Part shown: positions 17,502-24,153 of the stretch, one piece after another
Position numbering within the stretch: the first letter of the stretch is position 1
How the letters are laid out: each line of letters opens with the position of its first letter
Assembly: GCA_003530935.1 (NCBI GenBank)
Contig: DPEO01000161.1
Coordinates: 1 to 24,153 of the forward strand
Direction of reading: 5' to 3'
Origin: Desulfomicrobiaceae bacterium
GTDB lineage: Bacteria > Desulfobacterota > Desulfovibrionia > Desulfovibrionales > Desulfomicrobiaceae
DNA: 24,153 nt
The notes under the pieces: generated by a model
Database searches by the model: none
Told to the model about the DNA's origin: nothing
The model's input: only the letters and a program-made list of their open reading frames with translations
Made by a program: the position numbers and the translations under genes

Positions 17502-18956
17502 TTACTTGCGTTTGCGCTGCTTGCGCTCTTTTTTCCGCTTCTCCCGAAGCTTGTCACGATCCACGGCGCTACGGCGCCCTCCGCCTGCCCCAGGGAGCCC
17601 CGGCATCCCGGGCATTGTCGGCATCCCGGGCGCGGCCCCGCCTGGAGCCGTCGGCATCTTGCCTTGGAGCATCTGCTGCATGAGGCCACGCATCTGCTCA
17701 AAATTTTTGATCAGCGCATTGACGTCCGCCACCGTGACGCCGCTTCCCCGGGCGATGCGCTGGCGGCGGCTGACATCGATCATCTTGGGATTGCGGCGCT
17801 CGGCCACGGTCATGGCGTTGATCATGGCCTCCACTTTGGCCATTTCCTTGTCCGGCAGACGCACGTCCTGGAGCTGCTTGCGCAGCTTCCCCATGCCGGG
17901 GATCAGGGCCAACAGCCCCTCAATGGAGCCCAACTTGCGAATGCGACGCATCTGCGTGCGAAAATCTTCGAAGTCGAACTCCGCCTTGCGCATGCGGTCC
18001 TGGATGCGCTCGGCCTCCTTGGCATCGATGGTGCTTTGCGCCTTCTCGATGAGGGTGAGCACGTCTCCCATACCCAGGATGCGCGACGCGATCCGGTCCG
18101 GGTAGAACACCTCGAACTCACTGGGCCGCTCACCAGTGCCTACGAATTTCAGCGGCTTACCCGTGATGGACTTGATGGACAGGGCGGCTCCGCCACGGGC
18201 GTCGCCATCCATCTTGGTGAGCACCACGCCCGTGATGTCCAAGGCGGCATCAAAGGCCTGGGCCACGGTGACCGCATCCTGGCCAGTCATGGCGTCGGCC
18301 ACGAACAGGATCTCCTGGGGCGAGCAGGCCTCTTTGATGGCCACCAGCTCGTTCATGAGGGCTTCGTCCACATGCAGCCGCCCTGCGGTATCAAAGATCA
18401 CCACCGAGTGCCCCAAGCGGGCGGCCTCGGCCAAACCCTGGCGGCAGATATCCACGGGATTCATTTCCACCGTGGAAGCGAACACCGGCACCCCCAACTC
18501 CGCCCCCAATTTGCGGAGCTGATCAATGGCCGCCGGACGGTAGACGTCCGCAGGGACCAGATACGGGCTCATCTTGCGCCGACGCAAAAACAAGGCCAGC
18601 TTGGCGGCCGACGTGGTCTTGCCCGAACCCTGCAGCCCCACCATCATCACCGCATGCGGAGGCTTGCCCGCAAATGCGAGCCCTTCGTGTTCGCCCCCCA
18701 AAAGCGCGATGAGCTCCTCATGGACGATCTTGATGACCTGCTGGCCCGGAGTGAGGCTGCCCTGGACCTCCTGACCCAAGGCGCGCTGCCGTACCCGGTC
18801 CACGAAACCGCGCACCACGTCAAAATGGACGTCCGCCTCCAAAAGGGCAAGACGCACCTCCCGCAGCCCCTCCTGGATGTTTTTCTCATCCAGACGGCCG
18901 TGGCCGCGCAATTTCTTGAATACCGACTCCAATCGATCGGACAGACTCTCGAACAT
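17502..18956 (-). CDS. ffh: Signal recognition particle protein Ffh (SRP54)
   Basis: GTPase of the signal recognition particle; with 4.5S RNA it binds signal sequences of nascent membrane proteins and docks with FtsY. It has 484 aa from the ATG at 18956. Domains: N helical bundle (1-85), G domain with P-loop GLQGSGKTT (107-115), DTAGR (189-193) and TKMDGDARGG (247-256), then a methionine-rich M domain (about 300-432) with RRQRIARGSG for RNA binding. The tail (434-484) has MPG/GMP-type repeats and a run of Lys and Arg. ATG is preferred over an in-frame TTG at 18974 because it starts the family's MFESLSDRL and has GGGAG upstream. A candidate promoter lies in the 79-nt gap upstream. Confidence 0.97.
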   Translation of the reverse strand: MFESLSDRLESVFKKLRGHGRLDEKNIQEGLREVRLALLEADVHFDVVRGFVDRVRQRALGQEVQGSLTPGQQVIKIVHEELIALLGGEHEGLAFAGKPPHAVMMVGLQGSGKTTSAAKLALFLRRRKMSPYLVPADVYRPAAIDQLRKLGAELGVPVFASTVEMNPVDICRQGLAEAARLGHSVVIFDTAGRLHVDEALMNELVAIKEACSPQEILFVADAMTGQDAVTVAQAFDAALDITGVVLTKMDGDARGGAALSIKSITGKPLKFVGTGERPSEFEVFYPDRIASRILGMGDVLTLIEKAQSTIDAKEAERIQDRMRKAEFDFEDFRTQMRRIRKLGSIEGLLALIPGMGKLRKQLQDVRLPDKEMAKVEAMINAMTVAERRNPKMIDVSRRQRIARGSGVTVADVNALIKNFEQMRGLMQQMLQGKMPTAPGGAAPGMPTMPGMPGLPGAGGGRRSAVDRDKLREKRKKERKQRKRK

Positions 18957-18985
18957 GACACTCCCGTCAGGCAAAAAGGGAGACT

Positions 18986-19014
18986 CGCATAGACACAGAG
19001 CGCCTATGCGTCAA
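18986..19014 (-). promoter_or_regulatory. Candidate sigma-70 promoter of the ffh-to-secA block
   Basis: On the minus strand, TTGACG (19014-19009) and TATGCG (18991-18986) are separated by exactly 17 nt; transcription would start about 20-25 nt before the ffh ATG. The -35 matches 5 of 6 consensus bases, the -10 only 3 of 6. A 7-bp inverted repeat, CTATGCG/CGCATAG (arms 19010-19004 and 18992-18986), overlaps both boxes and could be an operator or simply part of a transcript hairpin. Plausible by position, not proven. Confidence 0.4.
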
Positions 19015-19035
19015 GAAAGAGTGTTGTAGGACATC

Positions 19036-20223
19036 TCAGCCCTGCGCGCGGGCCACGGCGCGGATCATACCATCGCGGGCGCGCTCGATCACGGCTTCAT
19101 CGACGCAAAACGCCAAACGAAAATAGCCCGGCATGCCGAAGCCCCGTCCCGGCACCGCCAGGATACGCTCTTCCTGCAAGATCCGCACAAAGGCCTCGTC
19201 ATCGCCCCCCGGGGCTTCGGGGAAAAAGTAAAAGGCCCCCTGCGGCGGCATGTACCGGATCCCAGCCTCGTCCAAAAGCCGCATCATGGCGGTGCGCCGA
19301 CGCACATACACCGCCGTATCCACCTGATGGCCCAAGGCCTTCATGAGGATGCGCTGCCCCACGGCCGGAGCGTTGACAAATCCCAAAATACGATTGGCAA
19401 GGACCATGCCGTTCATCAAGTCGTCCGCCTCGGGCATAGTCGGATTCACGGCAGCGTATCCCAGCCGCTCACCCGCCAGGCCCAAGCTCTTGGAAAACGA
19501 GCTCACCACGACACTATGCGGATGCGCCGCCATGACCGACGGCACGCGCACCCCATCGTAGGTGAGGAACCGATACGGTTCATCCGCGATGATCAGAATG
19601 GGGTGGCCAAGACGCGCCTCGGCCCGCGCCAAGAGTGCTCCCAATGCCGCCAGTTCCTCGGCCGAATATACCCGACCCGTGGGGTTGTTGGGCGAATTGA
19701 GGATCACGCAGCGGGTACGCGCCGAAATGGCGGCCTCCACCGCGGCGAGGTCCAAACCGAAGTCCGGAGTGCGGGCCGGCACCGCCACCAAACGTCCGCC
19801 ATGATTTTCGGCGTAGAAGCCATATTCCACGAAGTACGGGGCGATGGCGAGGACCTCGTCCCCCGGGTTGAGCACCGCCCGCAGCACCACGTTGATGGCC
19901 CCGGCCGCACCGCACGTGACCAGCACGTGGTTTGCAGACAAGTCCACGCCCTGCTCGGCGCACAACGCCTCGGCCAAGGCGGCCCGAAGCTCCGGATACC
20001 CGGCGTTGGGCATATACCCAAAGGCAAAGGGCTCGACGGCACGGTCCGCCAAATCCCGCAAGGCATCGGCCACCACCGCGGGCGGCGCGAGGTCGGGGTT
20101 GCCCAGGCTCAAATCCTGCACCGCATCCGCACCATAGCGCCGCTTGAGTTCGATCCCGGTCTCAAACATGCGGCGAATCCACGACGAACGGGCCAAGTAC
20201 CCTTCTACTGCGTGAGCGAGCAT
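19036..20223 (-). CDS. Class I/II PLP-dependent aminotransferase
   Basis: Fold-type I aminotransferase of 395 aa, aspartate-aminotransferase superfamily. Visible residues: the NSPNNPTG motif (176-183), ADEPYR with PLP-pyridine-binding D214, the Schiff-base lysine K245 in SSFSKSLGLAGER, and a late arginine in FRLAFCVDE for the substrate carboxylate. The start ATG at 20223 is set by GGGAGGT seven bases upstream; an in-frame GTG at 20244 would bury that ribosome site. Amino-donor specificity cannot be told from sequence; aspartate/alanine-type is a guess. It follows the sigma-54 regulator by 17 nt and is probably co-transcribed with it. I recall an aminotransferase at this position beside ffh in Desulfovibrio. 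Confidence 0.9.
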   Translation of the reverse strand: MLAHAVEGYLARSSWIRRMFETGIELKRRYGADAVQDLSLGNPDLAPPAVVADALRDLADRAVEPFAFGYMPNAGYPELRAALAEALCAEQGVDLSANHVLVTCGAAGAINVVLRAVLNPGDEVLAIAPYFVEYGFYAENHGGRLVAVPARTPDFGLDLAAVEAAISARTRCVILNSPNNPTGRVYSAEELAALGALLARAEARLGHPILIIADEPYRFLTYDGVRVPSVMAAHPHSVVVSSFSKSLGLAGERLGYAAVNPTMPEADDLMNGMVLANRILGFVNAPAVGQRILMKALGHQVDTAVYVRRRTAMMRLLDEAGIRYMPPQGAFYFFPEAPGGDDEAFVRILQEERILAVPGRGFGMPGYFRLAFCVDEAVIERARDGMIRAVARAQG

Positions 20224-20240
20224 GCAACCTCCCAGACGCC

Positions 20241-21620
20241 TCACGGCACCGCAATGCCCTGAAGCCGATATTCATTGAGCTTGTTGCGCAGGGTGCGCAC
20301 GGAAATTCCAAGAAGCTCCGACGCCTTGGTGCGATTTCCCCCGGTAGAGCGCAGGCTCTTCAAAATCAAACGGCGCTCCATCTCCTCAAGGGAGATGATC
20401 TCGGACTCGTCCCCAACGCCCCCGCTGGGCGCGGTTTGCAAAGACTCCCCCGGAGCCTCCTCCATGGCCGGCACGTCTTCCATGGCGGCGCCGTCGAGGA
20501 GAAAATGCGCCATGCCGATGACTCCGCCTGCAGCCAAGAGCACGGCCCGCTCCATGAGGTTTTGCAGTTCCCGCACATTGCCCGGCCATTGGTGGGAACG
20601 CAGCCAATTTTCGGCCTCCGCAGAAAGGCGGGTGGCGGGATAGCCGTAGGAGCCGGCAAAACGGCGCACAAAAAAATGGGCAAGCTCGAGCACATCCGCA
20701 CCGCGCTCCCGCAGCGGAGGAAGGCGCAGGGGGATCACATTGAGGCGGTAAAAAAGGTCCTGACGAAATTGCCCCTGGGCCACGGCCTCTTCCAGGTTGC
20801 GGTTGGTGGTGGCGATCACCCGGGTGTCCACAGCCACGGACTCCGTTCCGCCCACGCGGTCGATCTCCCCCTCCTGCAGGGCGCGCAAGAGCTTCGCTTG
20901 CAGGGCCAAATCCATCTCCGAGATCTCGTCCAAAAGCAGCGTGCCGCCCGAGGCGAGCTCGAATTTACCCAGCTTGCGGGCAATAGCGCCGGTAAAAGCC
21001 CCTTTTTCGTGGCCAAAAAGCTCGCTTTCCAAAAGATGCTCGGGCAGGGCCGCGCAATTGACCGCCACAAAGGGGCCCTGTCGGCCGGAATGGGCATGGA
21101 TGTAGCGGGCGAGCACTTCCTTGCCCGTGCCCGACTCCCCACTCACCAGCACCGTGGCCTTGGACCGGGCCACCTGGCGGGCCAAGGCCAGGATGCGGCC
21201 CATGGCCGGATGCGAACCCACCACCACCGGCGCCCCGGAGGCCTTTCCCGCAGCAACGCCCGTCGGCGATGGCTCCGAGTCCGGCAATGCAGCCAGCAAT
21301 TTTTCGGCAAGCAGCGGCAGCAGCCAATAGTCCCGGGCGCCCAAGCCCAAGTACTGGCGCACTTCGTCGGCGCTGCCCCGCTCGGCCACCACCACCACCG
21401 GCACCTCGTGCTCCACCGCCGCGGCGACCACCTCCGCGGCCGCGAGACCCGGCAGGCCGACCTCACACACGGCAAGGGCCACCTGGCGGGCGGCCAAGGT
21501 CTTGGCCACCGAGGACATGTCCTCGGCCAGGACTACGGAGACTCCCTGCTCCTTGAGGGCAGAATGCAGGCCCGAGACATGCTGGGTCCGACACGCAAAG
21601 AGGATACGCCGCATCGCCAT
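20241..21620 (-). CDS. Sigma-54-dependent activator with degenerate receiver domain (FlbD/NtrC-like)
   Basis: A 459-aa enhancer-binding protein that should activate sigma-54 promoters. Layout: receiver-like domain (1-115), linker, AAA+ domain (about 132-370) with Walker A GESGTGKE (161-168), sigma-54-contacting GAFTGA (207-212), Walker B LLLDEI (228-233) and RLNVIPLRLPPLRER (292-306), and a Fis-type helix-turn-helix (about 410-453) ending in RTLRNKLNEY. The receiver lacks the acidic pair after strand 1 (ILFACRTQ), has E53 in place of the phospho-aspartate (CEVGLPG), and lacks the strand-5 lysine (YWLLPLL). It is therefore unlikely to be a conventional phosphorylation switch. The HTH end resembles flagellar regulators of the FlbD/FlrC type, but no flagellar genes are here. 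Start is ATG at 21620; ATG at 21614 is also possible. Confidence 0.92.
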   Translation of the reverse strand: MAMRRILFACRTQHVSGLHSALKEQGVSVVLAEDMSSVAKTLAARQVALAVCEVGLPGLAAAEVVAAAVEHEVPVVVVAERGSADEVRQYLGLGARDYWLLPLLAEKLLAALPDSEPSPTGVAAGKASGAPVVVGSHPAMGRILALARQVARSKATVLVSGESGTGKEVLARYIHAHSGRQGPFVAVNCAALPEHLLESELFGHEKGAFTGAIARKLGKFELASGGTLLLDEISEMDLALQAKLLRALQEGEIDRVGGTESVAVDTRVIATTNRNLEEAVAQGQFRQDLFYRLNVIPLRLPPLRERGADVLELAHFFVRRFAGSYGYPATRLSAEAENWLRSHQWPGNVRELQNLMERAVLLAAGGVIGMAHFLLDGAAMEDVPAMEEAPGESLQTAPSGGVGDESEIISLEEMERRLILKSLRSTGGNRTKASELLGISVRTLRNKLNEYRLQGIAVP

Positions 21621-21807
21621 AGGGTTCAGTTCCTAGCCAGTTACCAAGACCTTGACAAGTAATCTGCGCGTCCCCTGTCTCCCGCAAAGGGGTCTTCCCC
21701 TCAGCCCCCCCACCCAGTGGAGTGTTTGCCCGTCTGGCCATTTGCGGCAACCAGTGCTAAGGTTCCCCCATCTTTCTCACCCCATCCTTCAACCTGCGGG
21801 GGCAATC
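21621..21807. other. Divergent intergenic region between sigma-54 regulator and ercA-like gene
   Basis: 187 nt serving both directions. Visible elements: a short palindrome CTTGACAAG (21651-21659), a 5-bp dyad AGGGG-TCTT-CCCCT (21688-21701), and a pyrimidine-rich stretch (21701-21720). No convincing sigma-54 element (GG-N10-GC with flanking consensus) was found on either strand by eye. The minus-strand promoter of the regulator was not identified. Confidence 0.4.
21735..21763 (+). promoter_or_regulatory. Weak candidate promoter for the ercA-like gene
   Basis: TGGCCA (21735-21740), a 17-nt spacer, then TAAGGT (21758-21763) preceded by TGC, which gives an extended -10. Matches are 4 of 6 and 3 of 6, so this is only a positional suggestion, with a leader of about 38 nt to the ATG at 21808. 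Confidence 0.25.
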
Positions 21808-22968
21808 ATGGGAGTGTCGGTATCCTTACGGAAATTCGTAGTCCCGGAAATCGTCTTCGGCGCAGGAGCCCTTGATGCCGTGGGCAAATACGCCGCGGCC
21901 TTCGGTCTCCAGCGGCCGCTCATCGTCTCAGATCCGGGCGTCTGCGCCGCAGGCTGGACCCAACGGGTGCTCGATCAGGTCCGTACGACCAAGGCCGATC
22001 CCACGGTATTCACCCAACTCACCCCCAATCCCAAGGATCACGAGGTGATGGCAGGGGCAGAAGCCTATCTCGCCGCCCATTGCGACGGAATCATCGCCGT
22101 GGGCGGTGGCAGCGTGCTCGACACGGCCAAGGGCATCGGCATCGTCACCATGAACGGCGGTCACATCCTCGACTATGAAGGGGTGGACACCATCGCCGTG
22201 CCCATACCGCCGCTCATCTGTATCCCCACCACCGCGGGCTCCGCAGCAGATATCTCCCAATTCGCCATCATCACCGATACCCGACGCCGCACCAAAACCG
22301 CCATCATCAGCAAGGCCATCGTGCCGGACGTCGCCTTGGTGGACCCCTGCACCCTCAAACCCCTGCCTCCGGACCTCACCGCCGCCACCGGCATGGACGT
22401 CCTCGCCCACGCGGTGGAAGCCTATGTTTCTCAGGCCAGCTCACCCCTCACCGACGTGCACGCCCTGGAGGCGGCGCGCCGCATCGTCCAGGCGCTGCCG
22501 CAGGCCGTGGCCGACCCGCGCCACGTGGAAGCCCGCACCCACACCATGCTGGCAAGCCTGCATGCCGGCATGGCCTTCTCCAACGCCAGCCTCGGCGCGG
22601 TGCACGCCCTGGCCCATAGCCTCGGCGGCTTTTTGGATTTGCCCCACGGCGAATGCAACGCCCTGCTCCTGCCGCCAGTGGTGGCCTTCAATTTTCCTGC
22701 AGCGCCGCACAAATTCCGCCGCCTCGCCCACGAAATGGGCGTGGATCTCCACGGCATGGACGACGCCTCCGCCGCCAAGTTCCTGGAAGACCATCTCACC
22801 CGTCTGCGCGCCGAACTGGACATCATAGGGGGACTTGCGGAACGCGGGGTACACCGGGAAGACATCGGGCATCTTGCCCATATCGCCCTCCAAGATCCCT
22901 GTCTCGTCACCAATCCGCGTCCTGCCACCGGGACCGATCTCGAGGCCATCTATGCCCGAATCCTCTAA
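21808..22968 (+). CDS. ercA: Iron-containing alcohol dehydrogenase, ErcA-like
   Basis: A 386-aa group III (Fe-type) alcohol dehydrogenase. An N-terminal Rossmann-like domain has the NAD-binding GGGSVLDTAKG (99-109). The metal ligands D197, H201, H266 and H280 are all present in GMDVLAHAVEAY, VHALAHSLGG and LPHGECNA, with spacing as in FucO. The TTAGSAADISQFAII stretch (141-155) and the immediately following sensor kinase gene point to the ErcA subgroup, which in Pseudomonas is tied to regulation of ethanol oxidation rather than bulk catabolism. The ATG is preceded by a GGGGG run; an upstream in-frame extension to 21652 has no family similarity. It overlaps the kinase gene by 17 nt. The enzyme family is certain; the ErcA assignment is likely, from memory of that family. 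Confidence 0.85.
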   Translation: MGVSVSLRKFVVPEIVFGAGALDAVGKYAAAFGLQRPLIVSDPGVCAAGWTQRVLDQVRTTKADPTVFTQLTPNPKDHEVMAGAEAYLAAHCDGIIAVGGGSVLDTAKGIGIVTMNGGHILDYEGVDTIAVPIPPLICIPTTAGSAADISQFAIITDTRRRTKTAIISKAIVPDVALVDPCTLKPLPPDLTAATGMDVLAHAVEAYVSQASSPLTDVHALEAARRIVQALPQAVADPRHVEARTHTMLASLHAGMAFSNASLGAVHALAHSLGGFLDLPHGECNALLLPPVVAFNFPAAPHKFRRLAHEMGVDLHGMDDASAAKFLEDHLTRLRAELDIIGGLAERGVHREDIGHLAHIALQDPCLVTNPRPATGTDLEAIYARIL

Positions 22969-24153
22969 TCCATCCGCCCTGCATCGCATCATTGGAATTT
23001 CCGAGACCTCGGCACGCAAGAGCTATTACCCGATCCTGCAGCGCACCATCGCCGAGCTGCAGGCGGAAGTGGCAGAACGCAAACAGGCCGAGGCCGCACT
23101 GCGTGCCACGGTAGAACGTATCGAACGCCAGCAACAGGCCGTACTGGCCCTCCCCCATATGCAGACCTTAAGCTGCCTGGATGCGGCCCTGTCCCACATC
23201 TGCGCAGCCATGGCCCAGGCGCTGGAGCTCACCCGTGCCGTGGTGTGGCGCATTACGGACAACGTCCTCACCCCTGTGGCCACAAACGGATTTCCTTCCC
23301 TGCCTTGCCCCACCGCCGACGTTCTCACCGCCTTCCCCGCAAAAGAGGTCCTCGCCATGGAAGACGCCTGCACCGATGCCCGGCTGCGGGTCCTCTGGGA
23401 GCACCTCGGCCAACCAGGGGCTTTGATTGCAACTCTTGTGTGCGACAACCAAGGCCCCTGGGGGCTTATCACCGGCGAAGCCTCCTCCCCGCGCACCTGG
23501 TTTGCCGACGAAAAGGCCTTCCTCGGCCGCATGGCCGAACACGTAGTCTTGGTGCTGGCTGAGCACGAAGCCCACCGGCTGCGCGCACTCCTCACCCGTA
23601 TCGTAGATTCCATGCCGTCGGCGCTCATCACCGTGGACGTCCAGGGACGCGTCACGCAGTGGAACCGCCGCGCAGAGACCCTCACCGGCATCTCGGCAAC
23701 CCAGGCCCTGGGACGGCCGCTTGTCGAAGTCGCTCCACCCCTTGCGGCGTACAGCAAACTTGCTGCGCAGGCCATGGCCACCCATACGCCCCAGAGCCGT
23801 ACCCGGCAGGTACGCAGCGACGGCGCCCGCGCTATCTTCGAAGACGTCACTATCTATCCCCTGGAGCAGATGGAAGGAGCGGTCATCCGCATCGACGACG
23901 TCACCGAACGCCAGCACATGGAACAGCTGCTCATCCAGTCCGAAAAGATGCTCTCCCTCGGCGGGCTCGCCGCCGGTATGGCCCACGAGATCAACAATCC
24001 GCTGGCCTCCATCCTCGGCAGCGTCCAGGTGCTTGCCAGCCGTCTCACGGCCCCGCTTCCCGCCAATCTCAAGGCAGCGGCCGCAGCACACCTGGATTTC
24101 GAGGCCATGCAGCGTTACCTTGCCGCCCGGGACATCCCGGCCATGCTCGCCGC
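22952..24153 (+). CDS. GAF-PAS sensor histidine kinase, 3'-truncated by window edge
   Basis: Open from ATG 22952 to the end of the window (400 codons visible), lying within the last 17 nt of the ercA-like gene in another frame. Layout: N-terminal segment with SETSARKSYYP (17-27), a charged helix likely to be coiled coil (about 28-66), a GAF-type domain (about 76-205), a PAS domain (about 213-322; SALITVDVQGRVTQWNRRAE), and the start of the dimerisation/phosphoacceptor domain with H345 in AGMAHEINNPLASILGS. The catalytic ATPase domain would be beyond the window. No transmembrane segment is seen, so it is probably a soluble, cytoplasmic sensor. The overlap suggests translational coupling, and the pairing resembles ErcA-ErcS. 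Ligand and target are unknown. Confidence 0.88.
   Translation, partial: MPESSNPSALHRIIGISETSARKSYYPILQRTIAELQAEVAERKQAEAALRATVERIERQQQAVLALPHMQTLSCLDAALSHICAAMAQALELTRAVVWRITDNVLTPVATNGFPSLPCPTADVLTAFPAKEVLAMEDACTDARLRVLWEHLGQPGALIATLVCDNQGPWGLITGEASSPRTWFADEKAFLGRMAEHVVLVLAEHEAHRLRALLTRIVDSMPSALITVDVQGRVTQWNRRAETLTGISATQALGRPLVEVAPPLAAYSKLAAQAMATHTPQSRTRQVRSDGARAIFEDVTIYPLEQMEGAVIRIDDVTERQHMEQLLIQSEKMLSLGGLAAGMAHEINNPLASILGSVQVLASRLTAPLPANLKAAAAAHLDFEAMQRYLAARDIPAMLA

Noticed and set aside
21652..21657. Perfect -35 hexamer TTGACA upstream of the ercA-like gene, and the matching minus-strand TTGTCA
   Set aside because: No acceptable -10 lies 16-18 nt downstream on the plus strand; on the minus strand the -10 would be a poor TAGGAA with a start almost at the ATG.
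21735..21750. Sigma-54-like TGGCCATTTGCGGCA
   Set aside because: The GG-to-GC spacing is 9 rather than 10, and the flanking consensus is weak.

Overview
The window is G+C-rich and tightly packed, with no rRNA, tRNA, CRISPR array, phage or insertion sequence that I can see. The gene order ffh-rpsP-khpA-rimM-trmD-rplS-rnhB-yraN-rsmI followed by mannose-type PTS EIID, HPr, EI, smpB and secA, together with a TrmD carrying an extra C-terminal methyltransferase-like domain, matches what I recall of Desulfovibrio-type sulfate reducers (Desulfovibrionales, Desulfobacterota). That placement is inference from gene order and protein character, not from a search.

Region 1 (1-5745, plus strand) is a sucrose module: sucrose-phosphate synthase (5' end outside the window), sucrose-phosphatase, a PfkB-family fructokinase and amylosucrase. 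The first three are joined by 4-nt ATGA overlaps. Together they can make sucrose from UDP-glucose and fructose-6-phosphate, move its glucosyl unit onto an alpha-1,4-glucan, and re-phosphorylate the released fructose, so fructose-6-phosphate is recycled. A YihY/BrkB-type membrane protein (5794-7023) follows on the same strand.

Region 2 (7053-18956, minus strand, read right to left) is a 14-gene co-directional housekeeping block. It starts with ffh behind a candidate promoter, runs through ribosome maturation and RNA-modification genes, the PTS phosphorelay core (EIID, HPr, EI) and smpB, and ends with secA at a strong rho-independent terminator. Most junctions are overlaps or short gaps, suggesting translational coupling. 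A hairpin sits between trmD and rplS.

Region 3 (19036-21620, minus strand) holds a PLP aminotransferase and, 17 nt upstream of it, a sigma-54 activator whose receiver domain has lost its phosphorylation-site chemistry.

Region 4 (21808-24153, plus strand) diverges from region 3. It contains an ErcA-like iron-dependent alcohol dehydrogenase overlapping the start of a GAF-PAS sensor histidine kinase that runs off the window.

I did not find an obviously undescribed system. The points most worth a second look are the closed sucrose-to-glucan loop, the Asp-to-Glu change at the expected TrmD catalytic base, the orphan EIID in the PTS cluster, the degenerate sigma-54 regulator, and the ErcA-kinase pair.
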